NCBI RefSeq assembly: GCF_009724245.1 | Contig: NZ_WNNK01000002.1 | Span: 124,001 to 188,000, forward strand | DNA length: 64,000 nt | Origin: Pseudomonas spelaei | GTDB lineage: Bacteria; Pseudomonadota; Gammaproteobacteria; Pseudomonadales; Pseudomonadaceae | Reading direction: 5' to 3' | Shown here: piece after piece, positions 53,180 through 63,400 of the stretch | Position numbering within the stretch: the stretch's first letter is position 1 | Layout of the letters: each line of letters begins with the position of its first letter | Made by a program: the position numbers and the translations under genes | The notes under the pieces: generated by a model | The model's input: only the letters and a program-made list of their open reading frames with translations | Databases searched by the model: none | Told to the model about the DNA's origin: nothing

Positions 53180-53938
53180 ATGAACCCCATCCTGGCCTTG
53201 CGCCCTGACGACAAACAATCCACGCCGTTGTACCTGCAACTGGCCCGTAATCTGGAGGCCGCGATTCATGCTGGCCAGTGGAAATCCGAACAAGCGTTGC
53301 CGTCGGAACGCGCCCTCAGCGAGCAGTTGAGTATTTCCCGGGTGACCGCCCGCAAGGCGCTGGAAGTGCTGTTCGCCCAAGGTCTTATCCGCCGCAGCCA
53401 GGGTTCCGGGACATTCATCACGCCGCGCCTGGAACAGCCGCTGTCGCGCCTCTCCGGTTTCAGCGAAATGCTGCGGCTCAAGGGCTTTGTCCCAACCTCT
53501 CAATGGCTGGAGCGCGACATCACCCCGCCGACCCACGAAGAATTGATCCGCCTGTGCCTGTCGCCCACCGACAAAGTGGCGCGCCTCAAGCGCCTGCGTA
53601 AGGCCGACGACACGGTCATGGCGATCGAAATGACCGCCATGCCGGCCTCGGTGCTGCCGCAACCACAAGCCATCGGCAACTCGCTCTACGAATACCTGGA
53701 GAGCATCGGCAAACCCATCGTGCGCGCCCTGCAGCACATCCAGGCGATCAACGCCTCGGATGAGTTCGCCGCCCTGGTGGGCATCGCCCCCGGCGCCGCC
53801 ATGTTGCTGATGACGCGTGTCGGCTACACCGCCGACAACACGCCCATCGAAATTACCGACACCTACTGCCGCAACGATTACTACGACTTTGTCGCAGAGC
53901 TGCGCCGTTATGACTTTTCCGCTGAACTGCGGCCTTAG
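53180..53938 (+). CDS. nagR: GntR/HutC-family regulator NagR
   Basis: I start at the ATG at 53180 (MNPILALRPDDKQSTPLYLQ), giving 252 residues. The N-terminal winged helix lies at about residues 20-80 (QALPSERALSEQLSISRVTA), and the rest is a UTRA effector domain (SRLSGFSEMLRLKGFVPTSQ), which in this family binds amino-sugar phosphates. It is the first gene of the GlcNAc operon, 10 bp before nagA, and very likely represses the operon until GlcNAc-6-P or GlcN-6-P is present. Operator-like repeats overlap its promoter. Confidence 0.9.
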   Translation: MNPILALRPDDKQSTPLYLQLARNLEAAIHAGQWKSEQALPSERALSEQLSISRVTARKALEVLFAQGLIRRSQGSGTFITPRLEQPLSRLSGFSEMLRLKGFVPTSQWLERDITPPTHEELIRLCLSPTDKVARLKRLRKADDTVMAIEMTAMPASVLPQPQAIGNSLYEYLESIGKPIVRALQHIQAINASDEFAALVGIAPGAAMLLMTRVGYTADNTPIEITDTYCRNDYYDFVAELRRYDFSAELRP

Positions 53939-53948
53939 AGATCTGCCC

Positions 53949-55055
53949 ATGTCCGAAGACAACATCCTCACGCCTCAAGGCTGGATTCGCGGCCACCTGG
54001 TGCACCAGCACGGCAAGGTCATTGCCGTTGAAGGTGTGCCCTGCGACCCGACCGAAAATGACCTGCCCTACCTGCTGCCGGGCTTTATCGACCTGCATGT
54101 TCATGGCGGCGGCGGCAAAGACATCATGGAAGGCACCGAGGCCTTCGAGACCATCACCCGCACCCACGTGCGATTTGGCACCACCTCGCTGCTGGCCACC
54201 ACCATGACTGCGCCGGTGGACGAAATTTCCAGTGTGCTGGGTGCCCTCGGCCGCTTCTGCGAAAAACGCCCGACAGGCAGCGCCCGCGTCCTCGGCGTGC
54301 ATCTGGAAGGTCCGTACATCAACCCCGGCAAACTCGGCGCACAACCGAACTTCGCCCACACCGCGTTGATGGCCGAAGTGGAAGCGTATTTGCGCCTGGC
54401 GCCGATCCGGGTGATCACTATTGCCCCGGAAATCGCCGGCCACGATGTGTTGATCCGCGCCCTCAGCGATCGGGGTGTGCGTATGCAGATCGGCCACACC
54501 CTGGGCAGCTATGAAGAAGGCGTCGCCGCTCTCGCCGCCGGTGCTACCAGCTTCACCCACTTGTACAACGCCATGAGCCCGCTGCATCACCGCGAGCCGG
54601 GCATCGTCGGTGCGGCCCTGGCCCATGCCCAATATGCCGAACTGATTCCAGACCTGTTGCACGTGCATCCGGGCGCCATGCGCGTGGCCCTGCGCTCGAT
54701 CCCGTGCCTGTACTGCGTCACCGATTCCACCGCCGCCGCCGGCATGCCCGACGGTGAATACAAGCTGGGCAGCCATACCGTGACCAAATGCCTGGGCGGT
54801 GTACGCCTGGCTGACGGCACCCTCGCCGGCAGCACCCTGACGATGGATCAGGCGCTGCGCAATCTGGTGAAGATCGGCCTGCCCATCAGCGAAGCCTCAC
54901 AACGCCTGTCGCAATTTCCGGCGGACTACCTGGGACTTACAGAACGCGGCCGCCTGCAACCCGGCAGCTTTGCCGACTGCGTGCGCCTGGACCGCTCCCT
55001 GAACCTCACCGACGTAATGGTCGAAGGAGAAACCATTGACTTCAAAAATGCTTGA
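53949..55055 (+). CDS. nagA: N-acetylglucosamine-6-phosphate deacetylase
   Basis: I start at the ATG at 53949, 10 bp past nagR; the 368-residue enzyme removes acetate from GlcNAc-6-P. It is an amidohydrolase with the metal motif LPGFIDLHVHGGGGKD at about residue 40, the substrate loop VLGVHLEGPYINPGKLGAQ and the later metal ligand His in RMQIGHTLGSY. The catalytic Asp is in YCVTDSTAAAGMPDGEY. It overlaps the next gene by 20 bp in another frame. Confidence 0.95.
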   Translation: MSEDNILTPQGWIRGHLVHQHGKVIAVEGVPCDPTENDLPYLLPGFIDLHVHGGGGKDIMEGTEAFETITRTHVRFGTTSLLATTMTAPVDEISSVLGALGRFCEKRPTGSARVLGVHLEGPYINPGKLGAQPNFAHTALMAEVEAYLRLAPIRVITIAPEIAGHDVLIRALSDRGVRMQIGHTLGSYEEGVAALAAGATSFTHLYNAMSPLHHREPGIVGAALAHAQYAELIPDLLHVHPGAMRVALRSIPCLYCVTDSTAAAGMPDGEYKLGSHTVTKCLGGVRLADGTLAGSTLTMDQALRNLVKIGLPISEASQRLSQFPADYLGLTERGRLQPGSFADCVRLDRSLNLTDVMVEGETIDFKNA

Positions 55056-56058
55056 AGAGGCCCTGTCCTCCTGTGTGGCCGTCGAGGCTCAACTGCAACG
55101 CCTGGACCCGCTGCTGGAGGAAGTCGCCGGCCGCCTGCGCCGCCAGCCGCCGCAAGTAGCGATGACCATCGCCCGCGGCAGTTCGGACCACGCCGCCAGT
55201 TACTTCGCCTACCTGACCATGCAGCACCTGGGGATTCCGGTGGCGTCGTTGCCGATGTCCGTGGTGACCATGTTGCAATCGCCGCTGAAAGTCAGCGGCC
55301 AGGTGGCGTTCGGTTTCTCCCAGTCGGGGCAGAGCCCGGACCTGGTCAACAGCCTGCGCCTGTTGCGCAAGCGTGGCGCCCTGAGCATTTCGATGGTCAA
55401 CGCTGAAGATTCGCCCCTGGAAGCCGCGTGCGAGTTCCACGTACCGCTGTGCGCCGGGCCGGAAAACAGCGTCGCTGCTACCAAAAGCTTTATCGCCACC
55501 CTGAGCGCCAGCGCCCAATTGATTGGCCACTGGAACCAGGAAGACGGTTTGCTGGAAGCCTGCCATGCCCTGCCGGATGGCTTGCGCGAAGCCGCCAAAC
55601 AGGATTGGCGCCTGGCCATCGACGCCCTGCGCGACTGCCAACGCCTGATGGTCATCGGCCGTGGTGCCGGCTTTGCCATCGCCCAGGAAGCCGCACTCAA
55701 GCTCAAGGAAACCTCGGCGATCCAGGCCGAAGCCTTCAGCAGCGCCGAAGTACGCCACGGGCCGATGGCCCTGATCGATGAAAACTACCCACTGCTGGTC
55801 TTCGCCCCACGCGGTGCCGAGCAAGCCGGCCTGCTGACACTGGCCGCCGACATGCGCCAGCGCGGCGCCCGCGTATTACTGGCCGCGCCGGACGATATCG
55901 CCGAACGCGACCTGACGCTGAGCCGCGCCGAACACCCGGCCCTGGACCCGATCCTGGCAATCCAGAGCTTCTACGTGATGGCCGCAGGCCTGGCTGAAGC
56001 CCGGGGCATGGACCCGGACCAGCCGCGCCACCTGAGCAAAGTCACCCGTACCCACTGA
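55036..56058 (+). CDS. SIS-domain glucosamine-6-phosphate deaminase (GlmS-like)
   Basis: I start at a TTG at 55036 with AAGGAGA 6 nt upstream; the next ATG (55048) would be 18 nt from the site. The 340-residue protein has two SIS domains (IARGSSDHAASYFAYLTMQH and LMVIGRGAGFAIAQEAALKL) like the isomerase half of GlmS but without its glutaminase half. In this operon the expected reaction is GlcN-6-P to fructose-6-P and ammonia, replacing classical NagB. It is commonly named nagB or a glutamine-fructose-6-phosphate aminotransferase homologue. It overlaps nagA by 20 bp. Confidence 0.88.
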   Translation: MTSKMLEEALSSCVAVEAQLQRLDPLLEEVAGRLRRQPPQVAMTIARGSSDHAASYFAYLTMQHLGIPVASLPMSVVTMLQSPLKVSGQVAFGFSQSGQSPDLVNSLRLLRKRGALSISMVNAEDSPLEAACEFHVPLCAGPENSVAATKSFIATLSASAQLIGHWNQEDGLLEACHALPDGLREAAKQDWRLAIDALRDCQRLMVIGRGAGFAIAQEAALKLKETSAIQAEAFSSAEVRHGPMALIDENYPLLVFAPRGAEQAGLLTLAADMRQRGARVLLAAPDDIAERDLTLSRAEHPALDPILAIQSFYVMAAGLAEARGMDPDQPRHLSKVTRTH

Positions 56059-56080
56059 TGTTGATTTCTGCCGTTTCCTG

Positions 56081-58609
56081 ATGAGTACCGTGCCCATGTC
56101 CCACAATAATAATGACCTCACCCTCAGCGCTCCCCTCAGTGGGCCGGTGCTGACCCTGGGCAACGTTCCTGACGAAGTGTTTGCCAGTGGTGCCATGGGC
56201 GACGGCATTGCCATCGACCCGCTCAACGACTGCCTGCATGCGCCGTGCGACGGCGTGGTGATCCATGTCGCCCGCACCGGCCACGCCCTGACAATTCGTG
56301 CCGACAACGGTGCCGAAGTGCTGCTGCACGTAGGCATCGACACCGTTGAATTGAAAGGCGAAGGCTTTGCCCTGCTGGTCAAGGAAGGCGCACGGGTCAG
56401 TAATGGGCAGGCGCTGGTGCGCTTCGACCTGGACCGTATCGCTCGCCAGTGCAAAAGCCTGATCAGCCTGATCATCGTCACCAATGGCGATCAGTTTGAG
56501 CTGCAACCGATTGCCTCACAGACGATCAAGGTTGGCGAGCCTATGCTGCGAGTGGTTTCCCGCCACGCATCCACCGCACGCACGCTGGTGGCCGACAACG
56601 CTCATACCGAAGCCAACGCGAGCATTCGCATCACCCACCGGGGCGGCCTGCATGCGCGGCCTGCCGCCTTGATTCGCAAGACCGCCCAGGGTTTCAGCAG
56701 CCAGTCACACCTGCATTTCGCCGGCAAATCGGCGTCGTGCGACAGCCTGATTGGCTTGATGGGACTGGGCATCGGTGAACAGGATGAGGTGCAAGTCACG
56801 TGCCGTGGCAAGGATTGCGACGCTGCGTTGCAGGCACTGATTGCCGCGCTGTCGGTCGCCGTCAGCGAGGAGTCTCATGCACCGGTCGCCGTCACCCCAC
56901 GCCCGGCCAATACCGAAGCCGGTGTACTGCAAGGCGTATGCGCCGCACCCGGTCTGGTGTGCGGGCCGCTGTTCCGGCTGAACGGGATTGAGTTGCCGCA
57001 GGACCCAGGCAACCACTCGGCCGACGAGCAATTGCAACACCTGGACAGTGCCCTGGAACAGGTACGCAGCGAAATCCGCAACACCCTGGACCACGCCCGC
57101 CAGCGCAAGGCCGTCGAGGAAGAGGAAATCTTCGCCGCCCACCTCGCCCTGCTGGAAGACCCAACGCTGCTGGAAGCCGCCACGGGTTCCATCGAACAAG
57201 GCAATGCCGCCACTCACGCCTGGCGTGATGCAATCCAGGCCCAGTGCGCCGTACTGTTGGCCTTGGGCAAACCCTTGTTCGCCGAACGCGCCAACGACCT
57301 GCGGGACTTGCAACAACGCGTGCTGCGAGCGCTGTTGGGTGAGGCCTGGCATTTCGAATTGCCCGCCGGCGCCATTGTCGCCGCCCATGAATTGACCCCC
57401 TCGGATCTGCTGCAACTGAGTGCGCAAAATGCCGCCGGTATCTGCATGGCCGAAGGGGGCGCGACCTCTCATGTGGCCATTCTCGCCCGAGGCAAAGGCT
57501 TGCCGTGTGTGGTCGCGCTGGGCTCGGAGGTACTCGACGTGCCGCCAGGCCAACGGGTGGTGCTGGACGCCGTCAATGGTCGCCTGGAACTCACGCCGGA
57601 CGATGCACGCCACGCCCAGGTCCACCAGATTCGCGACGCGCAAAAACTGCGGCGTCAAGAACAACAGGCCCAGGCTCAAGCACCGGCCAAGACCCTTGAT
57701 GGTGTGAGCATTGAAGTGGCGGCCAACGTTGCTTCCAGTGCCGAAGCGCAGATTGCCCATGAAAACGGCGCCGATGGCGTTGGCCTGTTGCGGACCGAAT
57801 TTCTGTTCGTCGACCGCCGTACGGCACCCGATGAACAGGAGCAGCGCCAAGCCTATCAAGCGGTACTGGATGCCATGGGTGACAAATCCGTGATCATCCG
57901 CACCATCGACGTCGGCGGCGACAAACAGCTCGACTACCTGCCTCTGCCCGCCGAAGCCAACCCGGTGCTCGGCCTGCGCGGTATTCGCATGGCCCAGGTG
58001 CGCCCGGAACTGCTGGACCAGCAACTGCGCGCGCTGCTTCAGGTCAGCCCTCTGCAACGCTGCCGGATCCTGTTGCCGATGGTCAGCGAAGTCGACGAAT
58101 TGCTGCACATCCGCCAGCGCCTCGACGAGCTGTGCGCCGAACTGGAACTGACTCAGCGCCCGGAACTCGGGGTGATGATCGAAGTGCCCGCCGCCGCGCT
58201 GATGGCCGAACAATTGGCCGAGCACGCGGACTTCTTGTCCATCGGCACCAACGACCTGTCCCAGTACACCTTGGCCATGGACCGCGACCACGCCGGCCTC
58301 GCTGCCCGCGTCGATGCAATGCACCCTGCACTGTTGCGGCTGATCGCCCAGACCTGCATCGGCGCGGCCAAGCATGGGCGTTGGGTCGGTGTGTGCGGCG
58401 CCCTGGCTTCCGATCCATTGGCCACGCCGGTACTGATCGGCCTGGGCGTCAGCGAGCTGTCCGTCAGCCCGCCGCAAATTGCTGAAATCAAGGACCGCGT
58501 CCGCCACATGGACGCGGCTCAATGCCGGCAACTGAGCCTTGGCCTGCTTAACCTGAGCAGCGCCAAAGCCGTTCGCCAAGCCTGTCAACACCACTGGCCG
58601 CTGAGCTGA
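56081..58609 (+). CDS. nagF: Multidomain PTS phosphotransferase EIIA-HPr-EI
   Basis: The 842-residue protein fuses EIIA(Glc-type) (residues about 1-150, active His83 in VLLHVGIDTVELKG), HPr (about 185-265, His191 in GGLHARPAAL) and Enzyme I (about 290-840). Enzyme I has phospho-His464 in AEGGATSHVAILARG and the PEP site motifs DGVGLLRTEFLF and FLSIGTNDLSQYTLAMDRDH. It passes phosphate from PEP to the EIIBC permease encoded next and thus carries all soluble PTS steps for GlcNAc in one chain. The start is uncertain: an in-frame ATG at 56096 is also possible and neither has a strong ribosome site. Confidence 0.95.
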   Translation: MSTVPMSHNNNDLTLSAPLSGPVLTLGNVPDEVFASGAMGDGIAIDPLNDCLHAPCDGVVIHVARTGHALTIRADNGAEVLLHVGIDTVELKGEGFALLVKEGARVSNGQALVRFDLDRIARQCKSLISLIIVTNGDQFELQPIASQTIKVGEPMLRVVSRHASTARTLVADNAHTEANASIRITHRGGLHARPAALIRKTAQGFSSQSHLHFAGKSASCDSLIGLMGLGIGEQDEVQVTCRGKDCDAALQALIAALSVAVSEESHAPVAVTPRPANTEAGVLQGVCAAPGLVCGPLFRLNGIELPQDPGNHSADEQLQHLDSALEQVRSEIRNTLDHARQRKAVEEEEIFAAHLALLEDPTLLEAATGSIEQGNAATHAWRDAIQAQCAVLLALGKPLFAERANDLRDLQQRVLRALLGEAWHFELPAGAIVAAHELTPSDLLQLSAQNAAGICMAEGGATSHVAILARGKGLPCVVALGSEVLDVPPGQRVVLDAVNGRLELTPDDARHAQVHQIRDAQKLRRQEQQAQAQAPAKTLDGVSIEVAANVASSAEAQIAHENGADGVGLLRTEFLFVDRRTAPDEQEQRQAYQAVLDAMGDKSVIIRTIDVGGDKQLDYLPLPAEANPVLGLRGIRMAQVRPELLDQQLRALLQVSPLQRCRILLPMVSEVDELLHIRQRLDELCAELELTQRPELGVMIEVPAAALMAEQLAEHADFLSIGTNDLSQYTLAMDRDHAGLAARVDAMHPALLRLIAQTCIGAAKHGRWVGVCGALASDPLATPVLIGLGVSELSVSPPQIAEIKDRVRHMDAAQCRQLSLGLLNLSSAKAVRQACQHHWPLS

Positions 58610-58636
58610 CAACAACAAGAAAAAAGGAGACACGCC

Positions 58637-60343
58637 ATGTACCAACTATTTATCGAAGGGCTGCAACGCCTGGGCCGTGCGCTGATGCTCCCCATCGCCA
58701 TCTTGCCGATTGCCGGCCTGCTGCTGCGACTGGGTGACACCGACCTGTTGAACATCGCGGTGATGCACGACGCAGGCCAGGCGATCTTCGCCAACCTGGC
58801 GCTGATCTTCGCCATCGGCATTGCCGTGGGTTTTGCCCGGGACAACAATGGTACGGCAGGGCTTGCCGGTGCCATTGGCTATCTGGTGATGGTCTCCACG
58901 CTCAAGGTGATGGACACCACCATCAACATGGGCATGCTCGCCGGGATCGTCAGCGGCCTGATGGCCGGCGCCCTGTATAACCGCTTCAAGGACATCAAGC
59001 TGCCGGAGTACCTGGCGTTCTTCGGTGGGCGACGGTTTGTGCCGATTGTCACCGGTTTTTCGGCGGTGGGATTGGGGGTGATCTTCGGGCTGATATGGCC
59101 GCCGATCCAGCACGGCATCAATAGCTTCGGCGTGTTGCTGATGGAAAGCGGCAGCTTCGGCGCCTTTGTCTTCGGCGTGTTCAACCGCTTGCTGATCGTC
59201 ACCGGCCTGCACCACATCCTCAACAACATGGCCTGGTTTGTGTTCGGCAGCTTCACTGACCCTGCGACGGGTGCGGTCGTGACCGGCGATCTGACCCGCT
59301 ACTTCGCAGGCGACCCGAAAGGCGGCCAGTTCATGACCGGCATGTTCCCGGTGATGCTCTTCGGCCTGCCCGCCGCGTGCCTGGCGATGTACCGCAACGC
59401 CCTGCCGGAACGGCGCAAGATCATGGGCGGGATCTTCCTGTCGATGGCCCTGACCTCGTTCCTTACGGGGGTGACCGAGCCGATCGAATTCGCTTTCATG
59501 TTCCTCGCGCCGTTCCTGTACCTGCTGCATGCGCTGCTGACCGGTTTGTCGATGGCCATTACCAACCTGCTGAACATTCACTTGGGCTTTACCTTCTCCG
59601 GTGGCTTCATCGACATGGTCCTCGGCTGGGGCAAGTCCACCAATGGCTGGCTGGTGCTGCCGGTGGGCCTGGCCTACGCGGTGGTCTACTACACGGTGTT
59701 TGATTTCTGCATCCGTCGCTTCAACCTGAAGACGCCGGGCCGTGAAGATATTCAGGTCGTACCGACCGAAGCCATGACCGATAACCAACGCGCCGGGGCC
59801 TACATCCGCGCCCTCGGCGGTGCCGACAACCTGCTCAGCGTCGGCGCCTGCACCACCCGCCTGCGCCTGGACATGGTGGACCGCAACAAAGCCGTGGACG
59901 CAGAACTCAAGGCGCTGGGTGCAATGGCCGTGGTTCGTCCTGGCAATGGCGGCAGCTTGCAGGTGGTAGTGGGGCCAATGGCTGACAGCATTGCCGATGA
60001 AATCCGCCAGGCCATGCCGACCGCAAGCAACACGCCGGTTACCGCCGTCGTCACGAAAACCCAGGCGCACACCGTCGCAACGCCCGAAGCCGAACAGTGG
60101 CTGAGCGCCTTGGGTGGCAGCGACAATGTGCTGCAACTGGACTGCGTCGCCATGAGCCGCATTCGCCTGCAACTGGCCGATGATAAGGCGCTGTCGGAGC
60201 AGCAACTCAAGGCCCTGGGTTGCCAGGGTGTGAGCCAGCTCGAAGGCGGCATCTGGCACCTGCTGGTGGGCGACTCGGCCCAGGGATTGAGCGCTGCTCT
60301 GAAGGCGTTGTCGAGCCGAGACCCGATCCGCACCGGCGTCTGA
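58637..60343 (+). CDS. nagE: GlcNAc-specific PTS permease EIIBC with a second IIB-like domain
   Basis: The 568-residue permease has an N-terminal IIC membrane domain (about residues 1-365; MLPIAILPIAGLLLRLGDTD type start and the GITEPIEF-like TGVTEPIEFAFMFLAPFLY). A IIB domain at about 385-465 has phosphocysteine Cys405 in SVGACTTRLRLDM. A second IIB-like domain at about 485-560 follows. In the second copy the position aligned with Cys405 is Ala505, with a Cys two residues earlier (LDCVAMSRIRLQL), so it probably cannot be phosphorylated. AAGGAG lies 7 nt before the ATG. It imports GlcNAc as GlcNAc-6-P. Confidence 0.93.
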   Translation: MYQLFIEGLQRLGRALMLPIAILPIAGLLLRLGDTDLLNIAVMHDAGQAIFANLALIFAIGIAVGFARDNNGTAGLAGAIGYLVMVSTLKVMDTTINMGMLAGIVSGLMAGALYNRFKDIKLPEYLAFFGGRRFVPIVTGFSAVGLGVIFGLIWPPIQHGINSFGVLLMESGSFGAFVFGVFNRLLIVTGLHHILNNMAWFVFGSFTDPATGAVVTGDLTRYFAGDPKGGQFMTGMFPVMLFGLPAACLAMYRNALPERRKIMGGIFLSMALTSFLTGVTEPIEFAFMFLAPFLYLLHALLTGLSMAITNLLNIHLGFTFSGGFIDMVLGWGKSTNGWLVLPVGLAYAVVYYTVFDFCIRRFNLKTPGREDIQVVPTEAMTDNQRAGAYIRALGGADNLLSVGACTTRLRLDMVDRNKAVDAELKALGAMAVVRPGNGGSLQVVVGPMADSIADEIRQAMPTASNTPVTAVVTKTQAHTVATPEAEQWLSALGGSDNVLQLDCVAMSRIRLQLADDKALSEQQLKALGCQGVSQLEGGIWHLLVGDSAQGLSAALKALSSRDPIRTGV

Positions 60344-60422
60344 CCCCTACTTATCTACCGCCCTTGCGAGGGCACCGCTCCCCATGCTGATGGCTCTTAC
60401 CCTCAGCATGGAGAGCGTGCCT

Positions 60423-63400
60423 GTGAGCACTACACCCACGTCCTTTGAAGACATCGAAGGCGCCCTTAACCCGATTGGTCATCACCTGCTCAACGCCGAA
60501 GCACCGTTGCTGCCAGAGCAGAAACCTTCTACCGAACTGGCCTATCTGGAACACCTGAACGGCATCCTCAAAACCTACCACCAGCCGCTTTTCCAGAAGA
60601 GCCGAGCACTCTATCAATCGCTGGAACACAGCGACCTGGCAACCCCGGAAGGCCAGGCCCAACTCGCCACGCTCAAAGCCACACTCAATACTCAGTTGCA
60701 GCGCCTGGATGACTACGAGCCCGTCGGTGGCAAGGCGCGCAAATCCTTCATGACCTTTGAGGCAGGGTTCTCCGCCCTGACCCACGAGGCAGCCCTCGGT
60801 ACCCAGGATCGCCTGTTACACCCACAAGAACGCGCGACTCTCGAACGTGTCCCCCTGGGATTGACCCTGCGTCCAGGCCTGTACGCGCTGACCTTCAGCT
60901 ATCAGAACCGCACCCTCGAATTGGCCGGAGCCTTTGTGCTCACCGAAAAATCCAGCCCGGTGGTGGCCAGCCTGGCGTCAACGCAGGCCGTCGGCGCAGT
61001 GATGTTGTTTACCCCAACGCGGGGGATCGAGACATTCGACTCGCTGGCCGAACTGAACGCCCACCTGCTACAGAACATGGAAAGCGCCACCGAACATAAC
61101 GCTTTCATGAACCTGCTGCCCGCCCGCTATCGCGCCTTGTCGCCAGGGGCGATCTGGCCGCTGGAACTATCGCCCATCGACGGCGAACCGCTGTTTGAAC
61201 ACACCTACAACGCCGTAATCAACAAGCGCACAGAGGACGTCGAGCGAGCCCTGAGCCTCGCGGATAACCCAGACCAAGATGTCAGTCAGTTGCTCAGCGC
61301 CCTCGACCGGGCAATCGAAGCCGCCCAGCCCGACCTCACCCCACGCCTGGCGTGGCGCGCCCAACGCTTGCTGGAGCGCTACCTGCGCCATAGCGCCCCA
61401 GACTGGTACCGCAGCGCCAGCGAAGCCCGCCGAGTCGCGCTGGCCGGTAACCTGGCGGACTACAACGAAGCCCGCCAGAACCTGCTCGATCTGCTGGGCC
61501 CGGTCACCACGCCTGAAACCCTGGCCCGCTATCAACTGCTCGAACGACTGAGCGACGACCTGGATATCCACGACCTGACGCCGGAACACCTGGTGATCAA
61601 CACCCGTCGCTACGTCTCCCCCATCGGCGAATATGAACACAGTCGTACGCTGATTGACCTGGCCCTGCGCGGGCTGCAAGCCGGTGATGAACAGACGGGC
61701 TCGGACTTCCTGAGCAAAACCACACTCACCTATCAAGGGATCCCACTGCCCAAGGCCTACAAAGACCTGACTGTGGCCTGGCTGGTGCAATTGCTCAGCA
61801 CCTTGCAGCCGCGCATCGACTTTGCCGACGTGCAACAACAGATGCATGCAAAACCCGAAACCAGCCACGCGATCGAACAAATGCTCGACCAGCGGATCAA
61901 CGCGCTGGCCTATACCGCCCTGCTTCAGGGCCACCTCAGTGAAGATGACTTCCAGTTGGTGCAGAACCTGCGCCGAGGCACCGACACCCGTCTGAGCGCC
62001 GCCACCCTGTCGCTGCACGAAGCCCAGTTGCAGGACATGTGGGTACTGCGCCAAAGCGATGCCAACGGCACAGTCACCCGCCTGCTGCTGTGTACCCCGG
62101 AAGCACCTCGAGAGCAGCAATTCAAGGCATTCGACAGTGAGATCGCCTGCCAGAACCACATCCTCGGCTGGAGCCTGGACAACGGCACCAAAAGTCCACC
62201 AGGCAGCCTCACCGACTACCTGATCAAGCGGGTTGCCCTGCGCTTTCGCGCGGCAATGAAACAAGTATTGATCGGCCTGAGCTTCAAGCCTCATGCCCAG
62301 GAATACAAAGAGATCCGCTTTGACAACATCGGTAGCCACGCCAACTGCCTCAAGGCCATGTCAGCCCATGTGCTGGCGACCCGCATCGACGACTATGACT
62401 TCAGCACGCCAGGCTGGTATCGCTCCACCAGCACTGCCAACCGCCAGAAACTGCTGAAACTGTCTGAAGATGCCGAAGGTGCATTGCACACCTACAACGA
62501 CTTCCCGTTATCTGACGCGCGCTTCCCCAGCTTCTCCAGCTACCTGCATGAGCAGGCGAAAAAACGCCTGAACGAGCTGCTGGGGCGCCGCCAGAACGAC
62601 GTTGACCCCGATACCGTCTGGGCCTTCTCACCTGCGGCGCTGCTCGGTTCGACCCCGCCGCCCCTGACCTACACCCAGCTGTACCGTGACGGCTATGCCG
62701 ACGGCGTGGGCCTTCTTGACGAGAAGTTCTCTCGCTCTGCCCGCTTCAGAGGCCCGAAAGACGTTGATCTGAGCCCGCTGACCGCTGAAAAGGTCGCTCG
62801 TTCGGTCACCGGTATTTGGATCGGCCAACGTTACATTAACGAGGTCAAGGCCCGGCTGTTGAATGCCGGCAGCGCAGATTATGAGTTTCGACGCAATGCA
62901 ACCCTGAGCATTACCCAGTGCCAGATGCAAAGCGCAGCCCTGGCGTGCCGCCTGCAAGGGTATATCGCCGGGGCCGATTGGGAATGGCTGGAGCGCAGTA
63001 TCGCCAGCATGGACAATACCGCCGCCGAAACGCGCAGCTCCTACGCCATCCATCGGCTACTGGTCGACGGTGAATGGGTGATCGACAACTTTCTCTTCAG
63101 TCACACCGGTTTCCCGACGTTGCTTTACACCCCCAATGCACCGGACGGCATCAGCTTTCGTGAGGCACGGCAGTTCAATTACCTGCTGAAAAAGACCCCC
63201 GACATGATCGGTTATTTCACCCTACGGGTAGGTGCTCCGTCCCAAACCCGGGTGCGCGCCTTTCTGGAGAGCGCCAAGGCGCAATTGCCCGAAGACCTGG
63301 ACAAAACGTCTGCCAGCCCTGCACGGTACGACTCGACCCGCGCCCAATCTCCGCTCCTGGATTTGCGCCAGGCCCTGTACAACATGAAGCTGCAACGCAA

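Noticed and set aside
56705..60259. Two long minus-strand ORFs (646 and 537 codons) opposite the PTS genes
   Set aside because: His/Gln-rich shadow translations; the plus strand carries complete PTS domains.
61167..62339. 390-codon minus-strand ORF opposite the large terminal gene
   Set aside because: The plus frame is open for 3.6 kb with consistent protein character, so the minus ORF is a shadow.
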